DNA of 64,000 nt from Streptomyces sp. WAC 01529 (GTDB lineage Bacteria; Actinomycetota; Actinomycetes; Streptomycetales; Streptomycetaceae), in NCBI RefSeq assembly GCF_003945545.1, contig NZ_CP029617.1, positions 7,839,001 to 7,903,000 of the forward strand, read 5' to 3'. The translations under genes were made by a program, and so were the position numbers. The notes beneath the pieces were generated by a model. The model worked only from the letters and a program-made list of their open reading frames with translations. It did not search any database and was not told where the DNA came from. Of this stretch, positions 44,408 to 53,154 are shown in pieces; position 1 is the stretch's first letter; each line of letters starts with the position of its first letter.

Positions 44408-46287
44408 TCCTTTCGGTCGGCGAGGGGCTGGGCGGGGACGGCGTTCCCATGGCGCGGGGGCGTCATTTCGCGGGAGCGCAGCCAGACTTCGCAGGCGATT
44501 GTCGGGTGCAGCAGGTAGCTCTCCGTCTCCGCGGCGAGAGAGCGGCGGCACCACTCACGCAGGATGTTCGCGTCGATCAGGCCGAGCTGGGCCAGCCGCG
44601 AGTCGTCGCACAGTGCCAGCAGTCGCCGACGGTGCTCGCGCAGGCCGACCTCCTCCTCGAACGTGGCGTTCGCCTTGGTGTCGCGCGTCCGGCTGGTCTC
44701 CGGCACGACACCGCGCATGGCCTCGACGATCAGGGGTTTATACCGCCAGGGGGTGATCCGTTCCTGTGGCCGCACGGCGAGGCAGGTCTCGATGACGCGA
44801 GTGTCGTAGTAGGGGGCGGCGACGGCGATGCCCAGGGGCGCGGCCATCTGGCCGATGTGCCGGGTCCACTGGGAGATGCCGTCCATCGCGACCAGTTCTC
44901 GGTGCTCACCGTGCCCCCTGCCCCGGGGTTCGATGCCGGCCAGGGCGGCGCCTATCTGTTCGCGGGCGGCCGTGATGGCGTCGGGTGTGGCCCAGGGTGC
45001 CATCCGGGGTGGTGTGGACCAGTCGAGCAGCGGTGTGTTCGTGCCGGGAGGCGGCCCGGTCAGGTCGCGGGCCACGCGGCCGACCCAGCTTCGGTAGGAG
45101 CGCCGGTCCAGGAGTTGGCGCAGCGTTGCCCGCCGGGGCCACTGGTACTTGGCGGCGTATCCGCGGATGTTGCGCAGTGCGGTCGAGGGATGGGTCAGTA
45201 ACAGGGAATGCAGCCGGGCGGGCGTGCCGGCGAGGAGTTCATCGCCGCCCAGTCCGGTCATGTGCAGGTGGGATCCGCGGGCCGCGGCCATTTCCACGAT
45301 GCCCATCCGACGGTTGCGGTCGACGGTGATGATGCTGGGCGTGTCCAGGATGTCGTGGAGGGTGTCGATTCCGTCGAAGGTCATGGCCGTGTCCTCGGCC
45401 GGTACGACGTGGTGCTCGATGCCCTGGAGTTCCTGGACGGTGCGGCGGGCCCAGTGCACGTCGTCGCCGGATTCGTCGTGGAGCGCGGCTGTGTATGCGA
45501 CGACCTTGGTGTCGCCGCGGGCCGCCGTACAGCACAGGGCGGTGGAGTCCAGTCCGCCCAGATCCGCCGTCACCAGCTCGCGCCCGCGGGTGCGTACACC
45601 GACCGCTTCAGTGAGCGCCTCTCTCAGCTGCCGGGCGCCCTCGGCGAGGGGGAGGACCGGGTCGGGCGGCGACCACCACCGCCTCATGGTGGTCCGGCCG
45701 TCGGCGTCGAGGGTCAGGCAGTGGCCTGCGGGTACGGCCCGCAGGCCCCGCCACAGCGGGGGCGCCGACAGCGGGTACGGCGCTCCCGAGGTGAGCAGTT
45801 CGAGGGCGATCCGGCGTTCGTCGAGATCAGCGTCGATCAGTTCGGCGAGCACGTCGGCCCGATCCGACGCCACGCTGACGGGGCCGCATGCCGTGGTTTC
45901 GGTGTGGAATACGCGCCGTAGGTTCACGATGCCGCCCCGTACGTGCACCCGGCCGCCGACGCTGGCCACCAGATGGAAGCTGCCGGGCCGGCGTGCGGCG
46001 CGGTCCAGGGCCGACAGCGAGGCGGGACCGGTGGCCGCGGCGGCTTGTTCGAGATAGTGCTCAGTGACGGCGTGCTCCCCGATCACCGCGATACGGGTCC
46101 CGCCACACCGCCCCAGCACGGCGGCGGGCTCCTCCCAGCGGCCCACCAGCCACGGCCGTCCAGAGGCATGGAGCAGACTCCGGGTGGCGTAGCGGTGCGC
46201 CCTGGCGGCGAAGGGCGCGGCCGCGGCGGTGTCGGGCAACGCGATGAACCAGGCGGGCGCGGTCTGGAGGGAGAGATACGTAGCCAT
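44404..46287 (-). CDS. Lasso cyclase (C protein, asparagine-synthetase-like)
   Basis: The 627-aa enzyme adenylates the ring Asp side chain and closes the macrolactam. The N-terminal half is a glutamine-amidotransferase-like domain (APAWFIALPDT opening, no nucleophilic Cys1). The C-terminal half is the ATP-binding synthetase with TADLGGLDSTALCC (P-loop, about residue 250), GLGGDELLAGTPAR and PYYDTRVIETCLA. The P-loop reads LGGLDS, where SGGxDS is the usual form. ATG 46287 is chosen because homologues begin about ten residues before FxxLPD; an upstream ATG at 46407 would add 40 unusual residues. The chosen start leaves a 149-bp gap to the precursor gene, in which no other gene is seen. Confidence 0.88.
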   Translation of the reverse strand: MATYLSLQTAPAWFIALPDTAAAAPFAARAHRYATRSLLHASGRPWLVGRWEEPAAVLGRCGGTRIAVIGEHAVTEHYLEQAAAATGPASLSALDRAARRPGSFHLVASVGGRVHVRGGIVNLRRVFHTETTACGPVSVASDRADVLAELIDADLDERRIALELLTSGAPYPLSAPPLWRGLRAVPAGHCLTLDADGRTTMRRWWSPPDPVLPLAEGARQLREALTEAVGVRTRGRELVTADLGGLDSTALCCTAARGDTKVVAYTAALHDESGDDVHWARRTVQELQGIEHHVVPAEDTAMTFDGIDTLHDILDTPSIITVDRNRRMGIVEMAAARGSHLHMTGLGGDELLAGTPARLHSLLLTHPSTALRNIRGYAAKYQWPRRATLRQLLDRRSYRSWVGRVARDLTGPPPGTNTPLLDWSTPPRMAPWATPDAITAAREQIGAALAGIEPRGRGHGEHRELVAMDGISQWTRHIGQMAAPLGIAVAAPYYDTRVIETCLAVRPQERITPWRYKPLIVEAMRGVVPETSRTRDTKANATFEEEVGLREHRRRLLALCDDSRLAQLGLIDANILREWCRRSLAAETESYLLHPTIACEVWLRSREMTPPRHGNAVPAQPLADRKE

Positions 46288-46436
46288 GAGCAACGGCCTT
46301 CGGTCGGCGGCGAGGTGATGCCCGGGGCACAGGATCGGGTGGCGGCTGGACGCCACCACCCGATAGTCGGCCTGTTCAAGGGCCGGCGCATACGTTCTGC
46401 GACTCATGACCGCTCAGCGGCTGGGGCCGCCCCCGA

Positions 46437-46544
46437 TCAGAGGAACTGCTTGCCGCCGAGGACGTCCTTGGGACCGGTGTTCTTGATCCCGGTCACCTTG
46501 CGGAAGCTTCCGGCCTTGGTGAGAGTGGGACGCTCGTACGTCAT
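46437..46544 (-). CDS. Lasso peptide precursor (A), lagmysin-like core
   Basis: The 35-aa precursor starts at an ATG with GGGAGA 6 bases upstream. The leader (1-19) shows the actinobacterial pattern Y-x2-P-x-L-x3-G-x-F-x3-T: YERPTLTKAGSFRKVT. The conserved Thr at position -2 is Thr18, which predicts the core IKNTGPKDVLGGKQFL (16 residues). An 8-residue ring would form between the Ile1 amine and Asp8, with a tail VLGGKQFL. The known lasso peptide lagmysin (LAGQGSPDLLGGHSLL) has the same length, Asp8 ring and LGG tail motif, so this is probably a relative with Ile1 and Lys/Phe substitutions. If the leader were cut one residue earlier, a Gly1-Asp9 ring would be the alternative. Confidence 0.88.
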   Translation of the reverse strand: MTYERPTLTKAGSFRKVTGIKNTGPKDVLGGKQFL

Positions 46545-46571
46545 AATCGTTCTCCCTTTTTGAGGACGATG

Positions 46572-46590
46572 CGCACAGAAAATATGTGCG
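46572..46590 (-). promoter_or_regulatory. Hairpin in the lasso precursor leader
   Basis: CGCACA and TGTGCG pair around an A-rich 7-base loop, 28 bases before the precursor start. It could stabilise the 5' end of the abundant precursor mRNA. Confidence 0.35.
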
Positions 46591-46599
46591 GCGAATTCA

Positions 46600-46633
46600 A
46601 TTAGACCTCGTCTCGAATATCGAGAGCGGTCAA
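46600..46633 (-). promoter_or_regulatory. Probable lasso operon promoter with an internal dyad
   Basis: On the minus strand TTGACC (46633-46628) resembles a -35 box, followed downstream by TCTAAT (46605-46600). The 22-base spacer is longer than ideal. Between them lies a perfect dyad, TCTCGA-ATA-TCGAGA (46611-46625), placed as an operator that could block or remodel the promoter. The long spacer would fit an activator that twists DNA, but this is inference. Confidence 0.4.
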
Positions 46634-46639
46634 ATCCGC

Positions 46640-47111
46640 AGGACCAACGTATGTACGAAAAGGGCAACATCACAACACCTGCTCCGAACCGCGAGGCGGA
46701 CGATGGGTGCAAGAGGGGCGCGCGTGGGGCGCAGTCCGTGAGGCCGCGAAAGCGGAAGAAGGCGCCCCCTGCATGAGGCCCTCCAAGGTGCGGAAATCGC
46801 CGCAAAAGGGGCGCCCTTCCGCCCTCGCGAGGCGCGTTTGGCGTGCAGCCCTGCGGGGCTGTTCTGCTGCGCATTGGGCACGGCGCGCACTTTCATGGCC
46901 GTACAGCAAATTTAGAACAGCACTAAATTGTCCGGCATAAAAAGCGCTGCTTGGGTCGCTCCTGAGTGGCATCCCTTCGCCGCCTTCGTGGTCAGGGCGC
47001 CTTGGCCGTCAAATTGAAACGTGGATGCGTGTGCGGAGGGGCTGTGGCTGAACGGGCGGCACCGTTCGAGGGCGCCTATCGTGAGTCGCGGGGGTATCGC
47101 TGGAGGTGGTC
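46640..47111. other. Divergent intergenic region, lasso cluster to S33 peptidase
   Basis: This 470-bp region holds no supported gene. Open frames on both strands (for example 46707-46940 on the plus strand) are Arg/Ala-rich and lack ribosome sites. The right end contains the GGAGGTG site of the peptidase gene (47102-47108); a promoter for that gene was not identified. Confidence 0.5.
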
Positions 47112-48728
47112 ATGCGAATACGCTGCGTGATTGGCAGTGCCATGGCGCTTGCCCTGGTAGGAGTGGGAGCGCCCGCTGGGGCCGCGGAGGGCGACGGCCC
47201 CGACCTGTCCCGGTTCTACGACCAGAAGTTCGCGTGGGCGAGCTGCAAGGTGTTGGCGGGCGTCCTCGAATTCCCCGGCGACATGCAGTGCGGCAAGGTC
47301 ACCGTTCCCCTGGACTATGCGGCGCCGGAGAAGGGCACGATCGACCTCTTCCTCAACAGGATTCCGGCCTCCGGCAAGAAGCGCGGCTCTCTCTTCCTCA
47401 ACTTCGGCGGCCCCGGTTCCGCGGGCGTCCCCGGGGTCGCGGGCCGGGCGAAGGAGTTCGGGGACCTCACCAAGTCGTACGACGTGGTCGGCTTTGACCC
47501 GCGTGGTGTCGGCTTCAGCTCGCCCGCCACCTGCGGTGACGGCAGCGACCAGCCCTCGTCTGCCCTGGACGGTGACGAGAGCACCGCAGCCGACGTCATG
47601 GACAAGTTCACCAAGGCATATGAGGAGTGCAAGAAGCACTCCGGGCCGGTGTTGCAGCACATGGGGACCATCAACGTGTCGCGCGACCTGGACGTGATGC
47701 GCCACAACCTCGGCGACAAGAAGCTCAACTTCCTGGGCTTCTCGTACGGAACGCGGCTCGGCGCCGTCTACACCGCCCAGTTCCCCAAGAACACGGGCCG
47801 GCTCGTGCTCGACGGAGTGGACACGCTCACCGAACCGCTGACCGAGTCATCGCTCGTGGGCGCTCAGGGCCAGCAGACCGCGCTGGACAACTTCGTGACC
47901 TGGTGTGCGCGCAACGAGGGCTGCCCGCTCGGCGCGAACCCGCGAGACGCCAAGGAGAACATCGCCAAACTGGTGACCACACTCAAGGCGAAGCCCGTGG
48001 TGGCCGGCAACGGGCAGGAGTTCACCGGCGACGACCTGGTCCACTCCCTGGGGGAGGCGCTCTACGGCAGGGGCAACTGGCCTTACCTGTCGCAGGCGCT
48101 CACCTCACTGATCACCGACGACGACCCCAGGTCGCTGCTTCGGATCAGCGGTTCTTTGCTGCCGCCTGACCCCGACCCCGATACCGGCCCCACCGGCTCC
48201 GGGGAGGAGGGTCCCGGCGGCATCTCTCCCGTACGCGTCATGCTGCGCACGGCGCAGGAAGAGGAGCCGGTCAAGCCGCCGCCGGACGACAACTCCGGCA
48301 TCGCGCTGACGGCTGTCAACTGCGCGGACGACCCGGACCGCCTCACGGTCGCCGACTTTGAGAACGATGCCAAGTTCGAGCGGATGGCGCGCGACTACGC
48401 CAAGGCTTCGCCGATCTTCGGCCCCTCCGCCCTGCTCCAGGTCCGGATGTGCGCGGGCTTCCCCGCGGGCACCGACTTCGTCCGTGGGATCAAGAACGTG
48501 CACACGCCGAAGTTTCTGCTGGTGGGGACGCGGGGAGACCCTGCCACGCCGTACCGCTGGACGGTCGAGACCGCCAAGCGGCTCGGAGACTCGGCGGTCG
48601 TCCTCGACAACAAGGGCGACGGACATGGCGCGTACTTCTCCTCGAAGTGCGTGAAGCAGAAGGTCGACGATTTCCTGCTGTACGGCTCGCAGGTCAAGAG
48701 CGGCTCATCCTGCGGCTCAGACAAGTGA
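47112..48728 (+). CDS. Secreted alpha/beta hydrolase, tripeptidyl aminopeptidase-like (S33 family)
   Basis: The 538-aa exported enzyme starts at ATG 47112 just after GGAGGTG. It has a short signal peptide (CVIGSAMALALVGVGAPAGA). The mature protein follows the Streptomyces tripeptidyl aminopeptidase/SlpD-E plan: CGKVTVPLDYAAP near the start, oxyanion GGPGSAG, nucleophile Ser in GFSYGTRLG (about residue 217), catalytic Asp in VGTRGDPATPY and His in GDGHGAYF at the C-terminal TAP-like domain. Several Cys pairs suggest disulphides. The acidic Pro-rich insert near 350-390 (PPDPDPDTGPTG) is longer than usual. It is monocistronic, divergent from the lasso cluster; no functional link is evident. Confidence 0.9.
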   Translation: MRIRCVIGSAMALALVGVGAPAGAAEGDGPDLSRFYDQKFAWASCKVLAGVLEFPGDMQCGKVTVPLDYAAPEKGTIDLFLNRIPASGKKRGSLFLNFGGPGSAGVPGVAGRAKEFGDLTKSYDVVGFDPRGVGFSSPATCGDGSDQPSSALDGDESTAADVMDKFTKAYEECKKHSGPVLQHMGTINVSRDLDVMRHNLGDKKLNFLGFSYGTRLGAVYTAQFPKNTGRLVLDGVDTLTEPLTESSLVGAQGQQTALDNFVTWCARNEGCPLGANPRDAKENIAKLVTTLKAKPVVAGNGQEFTGDDLVHSLGEALYGRGNWPYLSQALTSLITDDDPRSLLRISGSLLPPDPDPDTGPTGSGEEGPGGISPVRVMLRTAQEEEPVKPPPDDNSGIALTAVNCADDPDRLTVADFENDAKFERMARDYAKASPIFGPSALLQVRMCAGFPAGTDFVRGIKNVHTPKFLLVGTRGDPATPYRWTVETAKRLGDSAVVLDNKGDGHGAYFSSKCVKQKVDDFLLYGSQVKSGSSCGSDK

Positions 48729-48781
48729 TCCCTCGTGGTGCCCCGTCAAGCGCCGGGGGTGAGAGAAGGCGGTCCGGGAGG

Positions 48782-50074
48782 TTACCGACGGGAGGCGGTG
48801 CGGGACATCACGGCTTCCGGGTCGCTTTCCATGCTCACCAAGCGAATGGGGGGATGCTGATGCCGTCGGGACACTGTTGACGCGTGGATGCGGCGGCGGC
48901 CGCCGCCGGTCACGTTGAGGAGGACGCGCGCGTCGCGGGGGATGCGCCGGACAGCGACAGCCTGGCGTAGACAGGCCAGAGCCACGGCTGCCGGGCGTTC
49001 GATATCGACGCCCTCCAGCTCCTCGAAAGCTGCTGCGGCCTCATCTGCCGCCCGGCGACCGGCTGTGAGAACGTCGCCGCGGGTTCGCGTCAGGATGTCC
49101 CGGATGCCGCCGTGCGCCCAGTACGGCGGGGCGGAGTTCACCAGTTCCGGCGCATAGACCTCGGTGGGCGGAGGTGGCGCGGAAAAGGAGTGCGGGGTCT
49201 TGTGGTTCCACAGGTCGTGGATGGGGGCGAACGCGGTGTTCTGGCACAGGATGAGCCGGGGCAGGGCGGTGGTGGCCGTGGTTGCTGACCGTGCGATGCG
49301 GGTGGCGGCTTCGTAGGTGGCGATGGCCCCGGCGCCGCTTCCGACTGCTTGGACGTAGTAGTCGGGAAGCCTTCCCATTGCCTCGTACGCCGCCAGTGTC
49401 ACGGTGGCGAGGCCGTCGCGGCGGCCGACGTTGCGCACGCCGCCCTCTGCGAAGAACTCCGGAGACAACTCGATGATCCTTTTGCTGTAGGCGATGGCCT
49501 GGTTGTAGTCGGCCCCCTTCAGGGCGATGACGCGGGCGCAACTCCCGGTCCCGGGGAGGCCGTTCAGCGCGGGGAGGGCGCTTTCGGGGACCACGAGAAC
49601 GCACGGGAAGGGGAAGTTCCGACAGGCGGAGAGAAACGCCGCAGCCGTGTTGCCCGCGGACGCGACGACCATGGTCCCGGCTCCCTCCGGGACCCGAGCC
49701 AGAACGCTGTACGCCTCCAGCTCCTTGAAAGTCCCGCTCTCCATACGGCAGTTGCGTTCAGGCCAGAAGCCGCTGAAGGAGATCCACAGATCGCTCAGGC
49801 CGACGGCCATGGCGAGCCGTTCGCTGCGAAACACATGAGGCGCACTCGAGCCGGGCACCTCCCGGCACGCCGGCAACCAGAAGCCGTAACGGAAGATTCC
49901 CGAAGCCCCGGGCTCAGGCTTGAACCGCAGGGAACCGTAGTCGGTCCGCAAGAGGGAGCCATCCGCGCACGCAGGACATTCCAGGACCGTGCCGTCGTCG
50001 ACGAGCCTCAGCCCGCAGCCCGTACACACCAGTTGGTAAGACCCGTCACGGGCGCATGGAGCGCCGCTGGTCAT
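48782..50074 (-). CDS. PLP-dependent cysteate synthase / threonine synthase-like enzyme
   Basis: The 430-aa protein has an N-terminal zinc-ribbon-like segment (CTGC at about 17-20 and CPAC at about 33-36) followed by a fold-type II PLP domain. The PLP Lys lies in ESGTFKELEAY, a phosphate-binding-type ASAGNTAAAF follows, and SGAGAIATYEA is a Gly-rich loop. This is the layout of cysteate synthase, which makes L-cysteate from O-phosphoserine and sulfite, and of threonine synthase; the call between them rests on context. Its start overlaps the stop of a cysteine dioxygenase gene (ATGA), so both act in one operon and probably on sulfur amino acids. The last 30 residues (RRHQHPPIRLVSME) are unusually basic. 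Confidence 0.78.
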   Translation of the reverse strand: MTSGAPCARDGSYQLVCTGCGLRLVDDGTVLECPACADGSLLRTDYGSLRFKPEPGASGIFRYGFWLPACREVPGSSAPHVFRSERLAMAVGLSDLWISFSGFWPERNCRMESGTFKELEAYSVLARVPEGAGTMVVASAGNTAAAFLSACRNFPFPCVLVVPESALPALNGLPGTGSCARVIALKGADYNQAIAYSKRIIELSPEFFAEGGVRNVGRRDGLATVTLAAYEAMGRLPDYYVQAVGSGAGAIATYEAATRIARSATTATTALPRLILCQNTAFAPIHDLWNHKTPHSFSAPPPPTEVYAPELVNSAPPYWAHGGIRDILTRTRGDVLTAGRRAADEAAAAFEELEGVDIERPAAVALACLRQAVAVRRIPRDARVLLNVTGGGRRRIHASTVSRRHQHPPIRLVSMESDPEAVMSRTASRR

Positions 50075-50679
50075 CGGGCGCTCCGCCGATCATTCGTGGA
50101 CGGGGCGGGGGAGGCGATATCGATGAGGTGCGCCGGGTAGATCCGTCGGACGCTGGTGCCCAGCCGGCTGATGTCCGCTCCATACACGTGGAGGGAGATG
50201 GCCGGCCCGGGACCAGGATTACGGACCACGTGAATATCGCCTGGCGGGACGAAGCCGTTGACGTCTCCGACGCTGTTGACCAGCCGCTCCGTGGCAACGA
50301 GTCTCTCCCCTGGGCCGGTCGAGGCGATGCGGTACCGCTCCTCGACCTCCCTGCCTTCATATACGCCCGTCACGCACCAGGAAACATGGTCGTGGACGGG
50401 GGTCTCCTGTCCTGGAAGCCACACGAGCGCGACCACAGAGAAGAGCCCGCCTGGCTCGGCGTGCAGCAAGTGCTGCCGGTATCCATCGGCCCTCCCCTCT
50501 CGCTGGTGCGCCGCAAGCAGGCCCGGGGCGGCGAGAAAGGGGCGTAGCCGTTCGGACGTTCTGGCCACTCGCTGTGCCGCAGTGAACGACGATCTCACCG
50601 TCTCGCGCACCACTGCCACAAGATCTGCCAGTCGCGCGTTTCCCTCAACCGCATCAGGGCGGGACGGCACACCGACCAC
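50071..50679 (-). CDS. Cysteine dioxygenase family protein
   Basis: The 202-aa cupin starts at GTG 50679, 8 bases after GAGGAG. The iron ligands are visible: His-x-His in PVHDHVSWCVTGVYEG (about residues 95-97) and the third His in PPGDIHVVRNPG. Cysteine dioxygenases oxidise Cys to cysteine sulfinate with O2; bacterial ones of this length include 3-mercaptopropionate dioxygenases, so the thiol substrate is not certain. The Cys two residues after the HDH pair is notable. It is the first gene of a two-gene operon with the cysteate-synthase-like enzyme. Confidence 0.85.
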   Translation of the reverse strand: MVGVPSRPDAVEGNARLADLVAVVRETVRSSFTAAQRVARTSERLRPFLAAPGLLAAHQREGRADGYRQHLLHAEPGGLFSVVALVWLPGQETPVHDHVSWCVTGVYEGREVEERYRIASTGPGERLVATERLVNSVGDVNGFVPPGDIHVVRNPGPGPAISLHVYGADISRLGTSVRRIYPAHLIDIASPAPSTNDRRSAR

Positions 50680-50681
50680 GA

Positions 50682-51090
50682 AGCCACTCCTCAGTCACGT
50701 CAGGCCTCGGCCGGAGAGACAAGCCCGAGCCAGATCGTGCTCCACGCTATCCACGCAGATGACACAGCGCCTTTGTTGCTCGGCCAGCTGGGGGCCTGGC
50801 TGCGCTCCGGCAGCACAGCAGAGCGCAGCCGGGTCGTCCTCTACGGCCCGCGGGTGGGAGCCGGACCGGGACCGACCCGACGGGGCACCAGCGGCACGAT
50901 CGACGGCAGGCGAGCCCTATGCGGGCCGAAAGGGTGACCGCCGTACCGCGGGCCGGGTCGGGGAGCGGATTGGAGAGTCCGAAGCCGGATGATGGCGAGG
51001 CTTGTAGGGCTGTGACGGTTCGGCGTGGTGGCCCCGGGCGCTGGCGGTCACCGGCCGCCGACGCCGTCGGTGCGTTGAGGAGGATGCTCG
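50682..51090. other. Divergent intergenic region, dioxygenase operon to flavoprotein
   Basis: No supported gene. A plus-strand segment (about 50737-50900) has protein-like phrases (APLLLGQLGAWLRSG) but no ribosome site or homologue known to me. A TAGGGC hexamer near 51003-51015 might be part of the flavoprotein promoter. Confidence 0.4.
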
Positions 51091-52479
51091 ATGAGTTTGT
51101 CCCGCAAGCAGCTGCTGAAGATCATGGGCGGGACCGCTGTCGCGGCCGGTATGCCGTTGGGCGCTGCCGAGGCTTCGGCGTCCCAGGCTCCGACACGGAA
51201 GCGAGATGTCTGCATCGTCGGTGGTGGGGCGTCCGGCACCTACACCGCCATGCGGCTGCGTCAGCTCGGCAAGAGCGTGCTCCTGGTCGAACGTTCCGAC
51301 AGGCTCGGTGGGCACACCGAGACCCACCGTGATCCCGTCACCGGCGACACCACCGAGATCGGCGTGGTCCTCTGGCGCGATCTGCCCGCCGTCCGCGGCT
51401 ACTTCAAACGGCTCGGTGTCCCCGTCGAGGTCTTCTCCGGCCACGAGTCGAAGCCTCCGAAGTACGCCGACTTCCGGACCGGGGCTCCGGTCAACGCCCC
51501 GGCGTCCCCACCTGATCTGATGACGTCCTACTTCAAGGTCCTCAAGAAGTATCCGTACCTCGCGACCGGATACGACCTGCCCGACCCGGTCCCCGCCGAG
51601 CTGTACATGCCGTTCGCGAAGTTCGCCGCCAAACACGGCCTGGAAGCTCTCGTCCCCCTCCTTGTACGGGTCATGATGGGCTTCGGTGACCTGCTCACCC
51701 TGCCCACGCTCTACGTCATGAAGAGCTTCGACATCGACATGGTGTCCCGCCTCCTCAACGGCGGCTCCTTTCTCACCACGAAGAGCGGGAACAACAGCGA
51801 GCTGTACGAAAAGGCGGCCACGCACCTGGACGATGACGTCCTGCTCAACGCCGAACTCATCCGGGTCAACCGGTCCCGTGACCTCGTCACCATCCGGGTC
51901 GGCACGCCGCAGGGGCTCCAGACGATTCTCGCCAAAAAGATCGTCTTCACCGCACCGCCGACGCAGCGCAACCTGGCCCCATTCGACCTCGACCGCACTG
52001 AACGGACTCTGTTCAGCCGCTTCCGTCCGCACTTCTACTACACCGGGCTCGTACGTCTTCCCGGCGTTCCCGACACCATGACGGTCCAGAACCTCGGTTC
52101 CACGCCGCCGTTCCACATGCCCGCTCTGCCTGCGCTTTACCACATCCAGTCGAGCGGTGTGCCCGGTCTGCACCATGTGAAATACGGCAGTACGGTCCCG
52201 CTCACCTATAGGCAGGTGCGGGCGAATATCCACGCCGACATCAAACGGCTCGTAGCCGCCGGGACGATTCCGGCGACGACCGTGAAACTCTCCACCCTCA
52301 AGAGCCACAGCCCGTACGGAATGAGCGTCAGCGCCGACGACATCGCCAACGGGTTCTACCGCAGGCTGAACGCCCTCCAAGGCCGCAACCGCACCTTCTA
52401 CAACGGTGCCGCCTTCCACGCGCACGACTCGTCGCTGCTGTGGCAGTTCACCGAACGGCTCCTCCCCAACCTCACCTAA
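51091..52479 (+). CDS. Exported FAD-dependent amine-oxidase-like oxidoreductase
   Basis: The 462-aa protein starts at ATG 51091 with GAGGAGG about 8 bases upstream. A short N-terminal segment (KQLLKIMGGTAVAAGMPLG, ending in AEASA) looks like a signal peptide. Residues about 37-75 are a Rossmann FAD motif (DVCIVGGGASGTYTAMRLRQ, then the Glu in LLVERSDRLGGHTETH). The remainder fits the flavin monoamine oxidase superfamily, with a C-terminal substrate domain (RPHFYYTGLVRLPG) and a final AAFHAHDSSLLWQF that usually contacts FAD. The substrate is unknown. Its stop overlaps the convergent 2H-phosphoesterase stop by 4 bp. Confidence 0.82.
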   Translation: MSLSRKQLLKIMGGTAVAAGMPLGAAEASASQAPTRKRDVCIVGGGASGTYTAMRLRQLGKSVLLVERSDRLGGHTETHRDPVTGDTTEIGVVLWRDLPAVRGYFKRLGVPVEVFSGHESKPPKYADFRTGAPVNAPASPPDLMTSYFKVLKKYPYLATGYDLPDPVPAELYMPFAKFAAKHGLEALVPLLVRVMMGFGDLLTLPTLYVMKSFDIDMVSRLLNGGSFLTTKSGNNSELYEKAATHLDDDVLLNAELIRVNRSRDLVTIRVGTPQGLQTILAKKIVFTAPPTQRNLAPFDLDRTERTLFSRFRPHFYYTGLVRLPGVPDTMTVQNLGSTPPFHMPALPALYHIQSSGVPGLHHVKYGSTVPLTYRQVRANIHADIKRLVAAGTIPATTVKLSTLKSHSPYGMSVSADDIANGFYRRLNALQGRNRTFYNGAAFHAHDSSLLWQFTERLLPNLT

Positions 52480-53021
52480 AGGGTGTTGCGGAGTGCGGCC
52501 GAGGGCGAGGTGCCGAGCGGTACCGCGAACCGCGGCTGCCAGCCTGCCTCCGTCAGTGCCACCAGCTGAACCGCCGTCGCCCGAGTGCGCAGCGGCAGCA
52601 GACTGCCGATCGCAGCGCGGACTTGGGCGGCGGCTGCCGGGGTGTCCGCACCCATGGCGACCGTGACATGGGCGGCGGGCTGCGCCCCGAAGCGGCCCTT
52701 GTACGGGCGCAACCCAGGCCAGCGGGTGCGGAACGCATCGACGATCGTCTGGAGTCCCGGAACGGTGACGGCGACGAAGCCGGACTCCGTCACGACCTCC
52801 TCCAAGAGCAGATCGGCTGCCGGAAAACTCGCGGCCAGGGACCGCACGCCCTTCTCGTCCCGATCTGTCAGCGCCGATTCCGGCACGAACGGGTAGAGGA
52901 GCGAGACGTGCGCCGGCACGCCACGACGCACCAGGGCCGGGTCGATACGCCATGCCGCATCGAGGAGCGGGGCGGCATCGGGCAAGACAATGACGACGGC
53001 AGTGGTCCCTGGCTCTGGCAC
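52476..53021 (-). CDS. 2H phosphoesterase / 2'-5' RNA ligase family protein
   Basis: The 181-aa protein carries the two H-x-S/T motifs of the family: AHVSLLYPF (residue about 37) and AHVTVAMG (about 118), each supplying His and Ser/Thr to the active site. Such enzymes act on 2',3'-cyclic phosphates or 2'-5' links in RNA. It starts at GTG 53021 and overlaps the stop of the convergent flavoprotein gene by 4 bp. No operon partner is evident. Confidence 0.85.
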   Translation of the reverse strand: MPEPGTTAVVIVLPDAAPLLDAAWRIDPALVRRGVPAHVSLLYPFVPESALTDRDEKGVRSLAASFPAADLLLEEVVTESGFVAVTVPGLQTIVDAFRTRWPGLRPYKGRFGAQPAAHVTVAMGADTPAAAAQVRAAIGSLLPLRTRATAVQLVALTEAGWQPRFAVPLGTSPSAALRNTL

Positions 53022-53154
53022 GCCGTCATCATCGCAGGCCAGTCCGCTGCTGCGCGCGGATCTGGTCGTGGCCGTCCCTACAGCGAGCGCCGCCGCACGG
53101 AGCGTAAGGGGTCCGGACCTGACCTTGGCCCGGACCCCTCAGTGCTACTCCCCG

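Noticed and set aside
46288..46407. 40-residue N-terminal extension of the lasso cyclase
   Set aside because: Homologues start close to the FxxLPD motif; the extension has unusual composition and no ribosome site.
46707..46940. Plus-strand ORF between the lasso cluster and the peptidase
   Set aside because: Arg/Ala-rich, no ribosome site, no known family; likely chance in GC-rich DNA.
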